Assembly: GCA_019059635.1 (NCBI GenBank)
Contig: JAGVRJ010000002.1
Location: 930,001-994,000, forward strand
Reading direction: 5' to 3'
Length of the DNA: 64,000 nt
Origin: Proales similis
Lineage: Eukaryota; Rotifera; Eurotatoria; Ploima; Proalidae
Position numbers and translations under genes: made by a program. A model generated the notes under the pieces. The model ran no database searches. It saw only the letters and a list, made by a program, of their open reading frames with translations, and was not told the DNA's origin. Of the stretch, positions 23,138 to 35,133 are shown piece after piece; positions within the stretch are counted from its first letter, which is position 1; every line of letters begins with the position of its first letter.

Positions 23138-26100
23138 TCATTGAAGCAGATTTTGATCGGCTGCCAACCTTATCTTCGCCACGTCAAGCGAGCGAGCTAG
23201 AAATTCTTCCGAATTCTCGTACAGTTCAACACGCCTGGCCGGAATTACGCGGATCTGATACTTGCTGCAGAGATGCTTGAATTTCGGCCACCAATTTTCT
23301 CTCTCAATTTCAAATTCGATTTGATTTGAACTCGTCAGTGTCGGTCCTTTATTTCCCAGTGATTTCTCAGAGCGTTTCCTTATTCAAACTTAGCCAGCCT
23401 GCTTACTCGTGGTGTTGGGCAGACCTGGCGGAACTTTGACCGTGGCCGAATTGCGACCTCTTATGAGCAGAGACTCACTTATCTGAGCATCTTTGCAAAA
23501 CTCGATCACAACAATACTTATTCGACCCCACAAATCCCTGGCGCTCAGCTCAATCCTTTTTTTGGCTTCGTAAAAACTCTTGAACAACAGGAAGCCGTTA
23601 ATTTACCTGTTTGAAAATTCAACCCTCAAGACGTGTCCTGTTGCTTGTTTAAGACGGTCGTTTAAAGTGACGAGAAATTCAGTCTTAAACTCGAGCTCAA
23701 GGAGCAGCTCATGAGCATCGAGGCTTTGAATAAAAAGAAAATTATCCGACCAATGGCTCAAGACGATCTTGTCGAGCGTTTTCAAGCTGATACGGTTCTT
23801 TAATTTTACTTGTTCCCGGCCATTCTTGACCGTACTCTTCAATATGTAAACTGCCTTGTTGGTCAACAGGCAATATCTCGGCTTTCTTTTTAGGCTTGGA
23901 TTGTAAACACGACACGTTTGCGCAAAGTAAATCAATTCGTTCGGATCCAATTCAAACGAGCTCAGCCGGTCAATTCCGATGTAGTCTGAATAAAACCTCC
24001 TGTTCAGACTGTGAGCTCTTCTCTCTTTTTTTAAATAATAAATATTGGCCGCTTCTTGCTTTCGCTTGAGAAATGCACGTTTGGCGTGGAAGCGAATCAA
24101 CGCTTTTTGGATCACACGGGCAAAATGATTCAATCTGTTCTCACGAGCAGTTTCAAGTTTTTTCAGCTGAAAAAAAGAGTTAATGCAATGAGAAGGAGAA
24201 AGACAATAGTTAACACCAACCGTTTGAGGCGACTTGACGAATACCTTCGTGTGGCCCATTTGCCAGCAATCGGTCTGGCCCAAATTTAACGAATCCATAA
24301 TGAGCTTGATTGCTTCCCTTCTATCATGGTCAGCCTTGATCACCTGCTTTGGCAACATCCCAAAGCGTTGAATGAATTGAGAAAAGTCGCGACTGTAAGC
24401 AAAGCCCGCTTGTCTGACCCGGGCACATTCGACCAGGCCTAGACATTTAATCTGGTTCATCACTAGGTCTCGATCGAACAACAGTGGCGCCTTTAAATTG
24501 TTCGGCTTGATGCAGCGAACAAACGATGGGAAACGCTGCAGCATTTGATCAATCAGCTCGTTTGTTTCAGTCTATCGATAATTTTGAATTTAGAACAGAC
24601 GCCTGTTAAGAGCCAAAGAGCTTCAGCCTACTCGAATCTTTTGTACCACAGTGAACGGTCTCTGGTATCCCATCTCGTGCGCAAACAGTTCCCGGACTAA
24701 ATCGCTGAACGAATTTGATTGAGCAATAGCCGAAACAGACGCGAGCTTACGAGCGTATTTACTTGCTGCTCGATGCCATCAGCTGAATGTGATCGTAAAA
24801 AAGACAGTCTCGATTTTTTACACTCAACTCGCCAATCGAGTATTTCACGCTGGCCGCAAAGTGTTGGATAACGAAACCGTCGTGTCCTGGCCGAAATTGG
24901 CTGTGTCCTGCCAAGTCAAGAGTGAGCTTGAGCAAGAGCTGGTCGTCGGCTTGACTCTCGCTACTATGCATTGTGATTACGATGTCGTCCAGAACGCTGA
25001 ATATGCCGACTGGATTCGTCCTCGACTCGATCAGGTTGCAGACAGCGCTGTTGTTTGAATATTCAATTTGACTCCATTGAATGCCCTCACGTTTGTAGTC
25101 CTCTTGCTCTTGTCTTAGGATTATGTCCAGATACGTTTCATACAGCTTTTCGTTCACATAGTTTATACAAAGCTGCTCGAAACAGTTTCTCTCGAAAACT
25201 TCAAAGCCGTATATGTCCAAAATGCCAATACTATTCGCATGGTTGACATTCAGATTCATTTCTTTGTTTAAACGCTTTTTTCTGCTTTTTAAAAAAGTAC
25301 TCGATTCTGAGCGAAAAGACACTCTCACTCACTTTGACCAAATAGTCGAACAAACGCACAAAGACGCTCTTGGCCAGACCGTCTCGGGCGAATCTTGCTT
25401 GGTCGACGCTCAACTCCATCTGGACCACTTCGCCTGGTCGACCTTCCATCTTTTTCCGCAAAAGCTTTTCTCTGAGCTGGTCTCGATCCAAACCGAGCAG
25501 ATAACTCGGATATTCGACACCTTTAGCAGTCGAGATCAAGTGAGTGAAAGAATTCTAAAAAACTAAGCCGAAAAGGTTGCTCACTTTCTCGCCGCTCAAT
25601 TTGAGCTTGTCCGTTCTGGCATTGAAACTCGACATTGCCCAAGTGAAGGATTGCAGCCACAACACTGAAAACGTTTGTTATCTCTTGAGCGCCAAATCCG
25701 ATCTCTTCCATTGCTCTGGAAATGGATTCAAAATCTTTTCGGTCATCGGCTTCGTTTCTTAGCTTCTCTCCTTGCTGGAGATAAGAGTACTTTGAAACGG
25801 CCCTTTGAAGGCCCAATCTCTCTAAATAAAACAAACAAAGCATTCATAACTAACTCCGATTGGGCGTGAGCGAGAGCCTACTGTTTAGTTCAGAGGAGCC
25901 TGAATTGCACAGTAAATAGAATATGTGAAAATTGCACTCGCCAGGGCCTTGCCGAGTAACCCGAGACTAAAGCAAATCGAGATAAAAATTGATCAAATTG
26001 TCGAACCGAGAATAGGTCACCTTTTCAAGCAGAAAACTGCTCACATGGCCTGAAACAGCTTTGCCACTGCGGTCGAATCTTAATTCAACGTATTTGCCCT

Positions 26101-26851
26101 TGAGAGAGCCGCTGTTAGTCTAATCGTGTCAAAGGCAGCATTTTAAGAGACGAACAAATCGGCTCGAGTTGTCATTGTGCTGAGTGACCGCATTTCCGAA
26201 CGCTTCCAAAAGCGGATTTGAGTTGACAATCAAATTTCTGATTAGTCCAACGTTTGTCACGTTGCTCGGATCAGACACTTTGGCCAGGTAGTTCATCACT
26301 TGACTGGCGCTGACCGTTTTTCCGGCACCTGACTCTCCGCTGATTATGACACATTGATCTTTGCACTGGGCCATCATATTGCCGTACATGTTGTCGGCTA
26401 CAGTAAAAATGTGCGGCTCCTCTTTGAATCGAATCTGAAGTGTTTGAACTTGGTCAATTATGGAGAGCAGGCAATCCAGAACAAGAGCTCTACCTGGCCA
26501 ACGTCAAGATCCAGCCCTCTTGTTTCGAAGCAGTTCCACTGGCCGTAGGGATTTACTGATACCAGAACAGAGCCGATTTGAGTCTTCCCAAAGAGTCTTA
26601 TTTGAAAGTTCACAAGAGGCTAAAAAGAGGCATTCGTCCTACGTAAACAATTCCCTTCACGAATCTAATGCGCAAATTTTCACAAATCGATTCGGCCGAT
26701 ATCACCGGCAAAAGAGTCAAATCATCAACGCCTTCGGATGTTCGAGCTTTCTTTGCTTTTGAATGGTCATTTTCCGAGAGCTATCTCAGCGGCAATTCAG
26801 TTCAAATTGTGACAAGAAATAAATGCTGAGAGTGTGTGCACTCACCGTCAT
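23138..26851 (-). CDS. Class I myosin, MYO1E/MYO1F (amoeboid) type
   Basis: Single-headed actin motor linking membranes to actin. The first exon is only ATG-ACG (26851-26846), spliced to KARTSEGVDDLTLLPVI and then TQIGSVLVSVNPYGQ. The P-loop GESGAGKT and VSASQVMNYLAKVS lie near 26310-26340, switch I NDNSSRF near 26160, and the actin-binding FVRCIKPNN near 24510. One IQ region follows (ARVIQKALIRFHAKRAF, then KKERRAHSLNRRFYSDYIG), and a TH1 lipid-binding tail (LLTNKAVYILK, FKTEFLVTLNDRL, PPGLPNTT). The IQ-TH1 junction is the MYO1E/F type. The tail then continues in frame through one more exon of about 66 residues to TGA 23138, and no SH3 domain is seen. Exon joins in the middle of the motor are approximate. 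It is divergent from SF3A1. Confidence 0.9.
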
Positions 26852-27462
26852 GGCTCGAGATTTCGGTTTTTTCTTTTTGAGCAAGCGCAACACGAGTTTT
26901 AGGACGATGATTAAGAGTGACGCAAAGCAAGAAATTCAAGCAAGTCCGTCGAAAGATTGAACAACTCTTAGAAGCTCAGATGACGAATAAGATTTCGTCC
27001 GAATTATTTTACTTTTGACCCATTAAGAGTGAAAACGGGCTTCTAATGGCGAAACCTCTTGTCGCACGTCACCATCGCAAGCGAGAATCAAATCGGCCAT
27101 ATCGTAGACATACGGTATCTCTTAATCGCTTTCGCTCAAAATTGAATATTTCTCGAGGAGGGGTTAGCGTTTTTCTTTGCGCTTTCTAGTGCCCGTTTTG
27201 CGTCAAATTACAAATCGGCTTTTCAAAATTTATTCGAGGCGCTCTTTTTTTATTTCGACTGTATTCATTAATAGGGGCTACTAACCTACGAACTGAAACT
27301 GTTCGAATGTGCGCTCGGAGTAAATTAATTGTGGCGCGCAATGTGAAACATCAAGTTTCATCTGCACATGTGCATGATGCAGCGGGCGAGTACATACGAG
27401 CAGCATATTGGACAGAGCGACCGAGGACAATCGAGTAAATTTCTAAGAGAACAAGGAAGAGA
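26852..27462. promoter_or_regulatory. Divergent promoter region, myosin I and SF3A1
   Basis: 611 bp between divergent start codons. No gene or clear TATA box. It must hold both promoters. Confidence 0.5.
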
Positions 27463-29653
27463 ATGCCGGCGGCCACGGGAACCATCGGACTTATTTACCC
27501 GCCGCCAGAGGTGCGCGGTATTGTCGACAAGACCGCAACGTTCGTAGCGCGCAACGGTCCCGAGTTCGAAGACAAGATTCGGCAAAACGAGCTGACAAAT
27601 CCCAAGTTCAATTTCCTCAACCCAAACGACCCCTATCATGCGTATTACCAGCACAAGATCAGAGAATTGCGCGAAGGAGCCAAAGCTGCGCCGCCTCAAC
27701 TTGCCCCGGTGCAGCCAGCAAAAAGCGCCGAAGCGCAGCCAGTCGAGTCGGGTATTCAGAAAATGAGCATCTCGGCACAGGAAACGCAGACCCGGGTCAT
27801 GGAGCAAGTAATCGTATTAAAAGACCCACCGGCCGAGTTCGAGTTCATCACCGACGTGCCTGTTGTCTCTTCGCTGGACGTCGATGTTATTAAGCTAACA
27901 GCTCAGTTTGTGGCCCGCAACGGTCGGCCGTTCCTATCGAATCTAATGAACAAGGAGCAGCGCAATCCGATGTTTGACTTTTTGAAGCCGCAGCACAGTC
28001 AGTTCGGCTATTTTACTCGTCTTGTCGAGCAGTACACCAAAATCCTTCTGCCAAGCAAAGACATGATCGAAAGAATGCGGGAAGAACTCGCCAATCCGTT
28101 CAGTGTCCTCAAAGACTTGGCCTATCGAGTTGAGTGGGAACGCGCGCAGCAGCGAGAACGAGCGAGAGAAAGCGAACTAGCCGAACAGGAGCGAATCGCT
28201 TACGCACAAATAGACTGGCACGACTTTGTCGTGGTCGAAACTGTTGATTACCAGCCGAATGAGTTTGGCTCCTTTCCGCCGCCAACTTACCCTCAGGAGG
28301 TGGGCGCACGAGTGATCGCTCAGGGCCGAATTGAATCTGGCGTGGGAGCTCAGTTTTACGACGCGAGCGGCCGCCTCCTAATTGACAAGATCATTGAAGA
28401 AGAAACTCTGAGTGCCCCGTCCGAGACGCTCACACAAGAGGTTGACAAGAATATCGAGGAAGTGGCCATGGACGAGGACTCTGACCAAGAAGAGGACAAG
28501 CCGCCGCGACCTACTAAAGAAGAGACGAAACCGCCAGCGCCTGCCAAACCAGAAGTGCCACTACCGCCCAATCCGGATAACGTGATCATTCGCAAGGATT
28601 ATGATCCAAAGGCTAAACAACCAACGGCCAAGCCGGGCGCCAAGGAAACATACTTTAAATCTCCTCTGACTGGCGAGTTGATTCCAGCGTCGATGATGTC
28701 CGAGCATATGCGCATTTCCATGTTGGATCCCAAATGGCTCGAGCAGCGGCAAAGAGAAAGAAAAGAACGCGAGGAGCAAGAAGAGGTGTTGGCCAGCGGC
28801 GTGAGCATAGAAAAGAGCTTGAAGAGCTTGGCCGAGTACAGAACGGACATGTTCGGAAAAGGCGCCGAAGAGGCAGTTATCGGTCGCAAACTCGGCCAAG
28901 AGGAGAAAAAGCCGAACGAAACAGCTGTTTGGGACGGCCATAACAGCACGGCCGAGCTGACCAGTAAGCGAGCCATGAGCGGCATTTCGGTCACTGATCA
29001 GATCCGTTCCATTCATCAAAGCCAGGGTTTGGCCGAGGGCAGTGGCGATGGTTCAGTTATCATCGCCGCTCCTGCCAGCATAAACAAACCGTCGGTGCAA
29101 GCGTTCACTGGTGCCAATGCAGCAATGAGAGCGGCACCGCCCGTTGCTCCAATGCCGATCTCGATGCCACCTCCAGTGATGGTGCCGCCACTCGAGTCGA
29201 TGCCTACTCAATCGGAGCCGAGCGAGGACGAGCCACCGATGAAGAGGGTGATCACCGCCGAGGATCTGCTTGTGGCCGAAACAGAATGGCTGTCGAAGTA
29301 CGCTCACTTGGGTCCGATCCGCTTCTTTGTTCAACTGCCTGCCGTGGCCGATAAACCTGAATGGAATCTAAACGGCCAAATGCTCACCTTCTTCATGGAT
29401 TTAACCGAAAGCATCGCTTCGTTGAAAAACAAACTCACCGAACAACTAACCATTCCGCCCAGCAAGCAGAAGCTTCAATTTGCGGTAATCTTCTTTTAAT
29501 TTAAAAGTTTGAGAATAGCCAATAATAAGCGAAATTTCGCCTTTAAAACAGAACATATTTATGAAAGACACCAACAGCTTGGCGTACTACAATTTCGCGC
29601 CGGACTCGATTGTTTATCTGCAACTGAAAGAGAGAGGCGGTCGCAAGAAGTAG
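27463..29653 (+). CDS. SF3A1: Splicing factor 3A subunit 1
   Basis: Subunit of the SF3A complex of the U2 snRNP (Prp21 in yeast), required for branch-site recognition. Exons 27463-29484 and 29552-29653 give 707 aa. SURP1 spans about residues 12-65 (IVDKTATFVARNGPEFE, FNFLNPNDPYHAYY). SURP2 spans about 138-190 (KLTAQFVARNGRPF, FDFLKPQHSQFGYF). The PRP21-like segment contains IDWHDFVVVETVDY. A conserved stretch at TYFKSPLTGELIPA precedes the charged region. The C-terminal ubiquitin-like domain ends in LKERGGRKK, the usual stem-loop-IV contact. The body is one exon of 2 kb with a single intron (67 bp) near the 3' end, which is sparse for a gene of this age. AATAAA lies at 29724-29729. Confidence 0.97.
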
Positions 29654-30119
29654 AAATGCGCCATCACAAACATGTTGGCACTGGCGGCGTAGAAGAATAT
29701 TCTTTCTCATTGTTTCTCTTGTAAATAAAAGCAAACGACTCGAATTCTGAGTCGACAAAAGCGGTCTATAAAATGCAATAAAAGGGTGCACTCAGGGCAA
29801 CGCAGCAGCTAAAAGGCCAGCTTGCAAGTTTGTTTCGCCTCACGGCAGATTTAGCAAGACGAGCGAGTTGAAATCGGCTCTTTCGAATGCATTTGAGGCC
29901 TCATTCCGCATGCATATACGCCACAGCGCAGCCAATCGTCATCGTTTATCGCGAACAGACACGTATTCTCAAAGAGCAAAGCCTTCGTTACATGCTCTAC
30001 GTCGAATATATGTGCCAAATTCGACTCAGGAGCTTAACAGTGAAGTAACTTGTTTTTGTGCAAGTTTAGATTTGCCGCCTTCAAACGATATAGGCTGAGA
30101 GCAGCGACTGGATTCGACA
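29654..30119. other. Intergenic region between SF3A1 and SEC24
   Basis: 466 bp. AATAAA at 29724-29729 ends SF3A1. The remainder should be the SEC24 promoter and 5' UTR. A short open frame at 29868-30098 has no family similarity. Confidence 0.45.
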
Positions 30120-33100
30120 ATGCAGCCCCCGAATCATGGCGATATGATGGCAATGTTACAAAAGCAAAACGCCCCCCAGCAGCCTTTTGGTGTGCAAAAT
30201 CCCCCACCGTCGGCGTTTAATCCAGTCTCAAACCCGCAAGCGCTGATGCGTCCGCCAAGTGCAGGAATGTTTCCTCCACAAGGCAACGGACCCGCACCTC
30301 CGACCATTAATCCTGCATTCCAGCCACCAACATCGGCTCCTTCAAACATATCTGCTCAAATTAGACCTCCTGCAGGCATGCAGCCCCCTCCAGGCAAAGA
30401 TCTAAGTCAAAGGATGGCCAACATGTCGATCGGAAATCAAGGAATGCCAAACCAGCCACCGATGGGTACTCATGCACCTCAAGCTGACTTGCCTCCAACC
30501 CAGAATGGGTTCCCCGTCGGCCACCAGGGACCAGCTAACGGGCATTCAGGTCCGAACTACGCTCCACCAGCGATGGCAAACCAGCCGGGCTTTCCGTATC
30601 AAGCACCTGCCTCACAAGCTGGTGGAGCCCAGTATCCTGGCCAGACAGGGCCATCTAATCCTCAATTTCAAACGCATCCAGGAGCCTTTCCCTACGCTTC
30701 ACAACCCCCAGCAAATCCTGCAGGACCGGCACCGTCGAATCTTGTTCGACCGCCAATGCAAGGACCTGGTCCGATTCGTCAGCCGATGCCTGGAATGGTT
30801 GGACCTGGACAGCAACCGCAAGCTTTTCAGCCCGGCATGCAGCCGCCTCAGCAACAGTTCCCGTTCCAGCCTCAAGGCATGAATCAGATGAATCAAGCGC
30901 CACCAATGAGAGCTTCGCCTGCTGGCTTTGCACAGCCGGGCATGACACCTATGGGCAGCATGCCTCCAAGTGCAGCCTTTCAGCCTGGCATGCAACATCC
31001 AGGAATGGCGCCTTCGGGCCCGAGCATGCAGCCCGCTCCTCCAGGAGTGTTGCCAGGTCAAGCAGCAATGCCAAACGCTCAGTCACAGGCACCCAAGATG
31101 GACATGGATCAAATGCCCAATCCGATTGAGGTAGCCCAGAGCAACAATGCTCGCTACGGCCAGCAAGTATTTGAGACTAATGAGGCGGGCAAAATGCCGC
31201 CGTTGATAACCACCGAGTTCATTTGTCGCGATGCTGGAAACTGCAATCCGAGATTCGTTCGTTCGTCTCTTTACAGTGTTCCAACGAACGCAGACCTGCT
31301 CAAGCAGAGCAAGCTGCCTCTGGTCATCAGTCTCACTCCATTCGCCCAGTTACGTAGTGATGAACAAGAGCCGCCCATTAGCGACCTTGGCGAGCTGGGG
31401 CCGATCAGATGCAAGCGCTGCAAAGCCTACATGTCGCCGAGTATGAAGTTCATCGACAACGGACGCCGATTCCAGTGTGTATTCTGCGACGACGTGACGC
31501 CTGTGCCCGATCAATACTTCAACCATCTTGACCACATGGGTCGACGAGTGGACATGTACGAGCGGCCAGAACTGTGTCTCGGCTCTTATGAGTACATGGC
31601 CACCAAAGAATATTGCCGATCACAAAAGCTTCCTCAGCCGCCCGCATTCATCTTCATGATCGACGTCTCAGGCAACAGCGTCAGAAGCGGCCTACTTCAC
31701 GTGCTCTGTCCGTTTATCAAAGAACAAATTCTGCCCAGCTTGGCTCCCTCGGTGCGGGTCGGCTTCGTGACTTACGATAAAGAGCTGCATTTCTACAATC
31801 TGAAAAGCAATTTGACTACATTGCAAATGATGGTGGTCAGCGACGTCGAGGAAGTGTTCGTTCCTCTAATGGACGGAATGCTTGTGAATGTAAGCGAGTC
31901 GCAGACGATCATCCACGAGCTCCTCGACTCCTTGCCGAGCATGTTCGAAGAGAACAAGGAAACCGAACTTGTCCTAGGCCCCGTGGTTGAGGCCGGCATC
32001 GAGGCCTTTAGATCGGCTGACATGTGCGGCAAGCTGTTCATATTCCACACAAACCTGCCCAACTCGGCTGGTGTGCCCGGCCAGCTGAAGAATCGAGAGG
32101 ACAAGCGCTTACTTGGCACCGACAAAGAAAAGCAAATTCTCAACTCGCAGACCGACTACTACGGAGTAATAGGCAAGAAAAGCCTCGACGTCGGCTGTGC
32201 AATTGATCTTTTCCTCATGCCCAATCAGTACTGTGATGTGGCCACGCTGTCTGAAATGTGCAAGCGGACTGGCGGACAGGTGTACAAGTACGATTACTTC
32301 ATGGCCGACTCTCAGGGCAAACGGCTGTGTGAGGATTTGAAATTTGCCGTTTCATCGTCGGTCGCTTTCGACGCAGTGATGAAAGTGCGCTCGAGCACCG
32401 GAATAAAGGCGGTCGACTACTTTGGCAACTTGAACATGTTCGGCAACGATGTCGAGTTGGCCGGTTTGACTAGAAACAGTTCGATGAGTGTCGAGCTGAA
32501 GCATGAGGACAAGCTGCCTGAGAATTCGGTCGTCTACATTCAAATGGCGCTTTTGTACACTAGTCTTGAGGGCCAGAGGAGAATTCGAATTCACAATTTG
32601 AATCTGAGCACGTGCACTCAATATTCACAAATGTTCTCCAACTGCGAAATGACTGTCCTATTGAACTACATGTCCAAGCTGGCCGCTCGATCGCTGTTAA
32701 CCTCTACGCCGAGCTCGATCAGAGAAAACATAATTCAGCAAACTGCTTACATTCTGGCATCATACAGAAAGAACTGCACCAACACGCCGGCGCGTGGACA
32801 GTTCATACTACCCGAAACACTCAAACTGCTGCCAGTGTTCATAAACAGTCTTCTTAAATCGGACGCATTGTTCGGCTCTCAGACTGTCACCATTGACGAG
32901 AGGGCCACACTCATGCACCGCTTGCTTAGCATGGACCTGAATTCGACCTACGCCTTGTTCTATCCCAGATTGCTGCCATTGGTACTTTCAATGCCTCTAT
33001 TTCTCGTTTGCATGATTGATTATTTACTTTAAAAGAACGGAGCCGACGGAGCAGTCACTCAACTGCCCAGTCCTGTGAGATGCATCTACGAGCGGCTCAA

Positions 33101-33642
33101 AGACGACTGCATGTACCTTCTGGGTAAGTCAAGCGTTCAAGTGGCCTCATTCAGTCAGCATCAGCTCTGCAACCTTTGAAAGAAAACGGTCTGGTCATGA
33201 TCCTGTGGATCGGAGCCAATGTCGACTCGAACAGCATCCAGAATCTGTTCGGAGTGCCAAGCCTGCAGCAAATCAATGTCGAAAAGGTAAAAATTAAGTT
33301 TTTGTTTTGAATTCGCCAGTCGACTTTCTAAATTTGCAAAATCAAGTGCAACATCTTGGAAATCGACACCAACATTTCAAATCATGTGCGATCCATAATC
33401 GATTTAGTTAAAGAGGAAAGGCGAACATCGATGCGAGTAAGTGAATGAATTCATTTGTTGATTGAGTTGGCCTCATTGGAAACATGGTCGTCTTGTAGCT
33501 AATCGTGGTGCGCCAGCGAGACAGTCTCGAGTTCTTGTTCAAGAACCTGATGGTCGAAGACAAAGGCACGACACCGAATGCATCGTCATACGTCGAATTT
33601 CTCTACCATTTGCATCGAGAGATAAAGAACATTCTCAACTAG
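30120..33642 (+). CDS. COPII coat protein SEC24, SEC24C/D type
   Basis: Cargo-binding subunit of the inner COPII coat at ER exit sites. Exons 30120-32981, 33036-33123, 33183-33286, 33347-33436 and 33499-33642 join to 1096 codons (1095 aa). Residues 1-340 are a Pro/Gln/Met-rich disordered arm, long as in SEC24C/D. Then come PPLITTEFICRDAGN, the zinc finger CKRCKAYMSP with RFQCVFC, a trunk vWA-like domain (FIFMIDVSGNSV), the beta-sandwich and helical domain, and the C-terminal gelsolin-like domain (LILWIG-type segment VMILWIGANVDS). The C/D assignment rests on the conserved context around the zinc finger. Upstream gene SF3A1 and downstream GINS1 are in the same orientation. An extra splice-acceptor-like site lies in the 3' region (see the candidate terminal exon). 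Confidence 0.95.
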
Positions 33643-34284
33643 GAACCATCTCGTTAACCAGTCAGACAACAGCTCCGTAGATAGACACCCAGCATCTCTA
33701 GAAGCACTCTCAAACAAGCTTTTCGCGTTTCTTTTCGCCATACATTTATTTATTCATTTCAAAAACACGCTGCTGATGAAAATTGTTTTCTTTATCGAAA
33801 CTTATTTCTGTCTCTCTCGTTTTGCTTTCGCCCATTTGCTTCTATTTATTTTTTGTTTCATTTATTTTCTCCTCTCTCTCTCTCTCTCTGTCCTCCGTTG
33901 CTTTCTTCTATTTTAAAAGCACAAATATTTTGAGTCGAAGCTGGCCATCGAGTCCATTCAAACCCTGGACTTGAGGGCAATATCAATACTTTCGAAGATC
34001 CAAAACTATGAACCATCATTATTCATCGCCACCCTGAGACGTACATTATATGACTGTGATTTGCGAATTAAATTTGAATAAAAAACAAAAGTTATATTGG
34101 CTTGACAAAAAATCCGAACAGATTTGACTACTTAATTCAGGCGATGCAGAGACGTGATGGCCGCAGCTGGGTGTGTGTGTGTACATGCATGAAGGTCAAT
34201 AGAGAATAAATTCACCCTAGCCTGAAATTGGCGATAAAAATTAAAATTGAGAGAAAATCGAGCGGCTAGTCGTCTTTACGGAGC
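33643..34284. other. SEC24 3' region and GINS1 promoter
   Basis: 642 bp. It holds a CT run (33871-33889) that ends in an acceptor-like site, a candidate terminal exon (33920-34081) and the first good AATAAA after the SEC24 stop (34077-34082). A GT run lies near 34172-34182. The rest should be the GINS1 promoter. Confidence 0.5.
33920..34081 (+). other. Candidate alternative terminal exon of SEC24 (or 3' UTR)
   Basis: A long pyrimidine tract ends in TTTTAAAAG at 33919. From 33920 a frame of 53 codons runs to a TAA at 34079-34081 that overlaps the AATAAA at 34077-34082. Its phase (0) matches the ends of SEC24 exons 1, 3 and 4, so splicing from exon 4 would replace the normal last exon. The encoded start is HKYFESKLAIESIQTL. 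It may equally be ordinary 3' UTR. Confidence 0.3.
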
Positions 34285-34905
34285 ATGTTGTGCAGCAAGA
34301 GCTATGAACTCATAAAGCAATTAGACAACAACTTGACTGCCAATGAGCTGACGCCCTACAACGAGGACAATGTGCGCTTCACGTTCGAAGAATGCCGCAC
34401 ATTGTTCGCGCAGAATCAAGTTGACGTGCAGCCGGTGCTTCAAGGCGACAATTCGAACCTGGCCACCATTCAGATGAGACACGCCGCTCTGCAGCGCAAT
34501 AAACGCTGCTTGCTCACCTATGTCTACACGCGAATGAACTGGATCGCCTCGCTGCGATTCGAGCTGGCCACCGTAGTGGCTCCCAAACACATACGCAACA
34601 ACATGTCCGATCTCGAGGTCATTTGGTTTCAAAAGTACTCAAAGACATTGGCCAACTACATGAAATCGCTCTCGCAGGCCACACAAATTCACTCGGCCAG
34701 CTCGCAAATTTACCCGATCGACCTCACTCAATACATGAGGCCGCCCAAGTCGCTCTTTATTCACGTGCGCTGCCTGCAAGACTACGGTGAATTTGAGCTG
34801 TCCGATGGCCATACAGTCTCGTTTACAGAGAATAGCCAGCATTACGTGCTGGCCAGCGATGTGCAAGATCTGATCAAGCAGGGCTTTCTCGAACACATCG
34901 ACTAA
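34285..34905 (+). CDS. GINS1: GINS complex subunit 1 (PSF1)
   Basis: Subunit of the GINS tetramer, part of the CMG replicative helicase with CDC45 and MCM2-7. A single exon of 206 aa, close to the family's usual 196. The helical A domain carries SYELIKQL, TFEECRTLFAQNQ, MRHAALQRNKRCLLTYVYTR and WFQKYSKTLANYMKSL. The B domain follows PPKSLFIHVRCLQDYGEFEL and ends NSQHYVLASDVQDLIKQGF with LEHID. All core segments are present in order. The stop of SEC24 lies 642 bp upstream and PHF5A starts 228 bp downstream, all on the same strand. Confidence 0.97.
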   Translation: MLCSKSYELIKQLDNNLTANELTPYNEDNVRFTFEECRTLFAQNQVDVQPVLQGDNSNLATIQMRHAALQRNKRCLLTYVYTRMNWIASLRFELATVVAPKHIRNNMSDLEVIWFQKYSKTLANYMKSLSQATQIHSASSQIYPIDLTQYMRPPKSLFIHVRCLQDYGEFELSDGHTVSFTENSQHYVLASDVQDLIKQGFLEHID

Positions 34906-35133
34906 ATCTCGACTCGTCTTGCCAAACAAATATCTTCTCGCTTCTTTAATTCTCTCTTATTCTTTGTAAATATGCAGCAAAAATTGATTAAAAAAATCTC
35001 AATCGGTAATTGACGTGATCCAAACTAGAATTTAAAATTTCACAAACAACGGCATCGCTTCCGTGGTTTTGCGAGCAAAATGACGTGCGTCTGATTTTTA
35101 TTTTGAAATTTTTTTTTTAACAATTTAGACACA

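Noticed and set aside
23390-23587. Separate small gene at the myosin tail
   Set aside because: The frame joins the TH1 domain in phase and matches the TH1 end, so it is part of myosin.
28561-29019. 152-codon frame antisense to SF3A1
   Set aside because: Overlaps the SF3A1 coding exon in the opposite strand with low-complexity residues.
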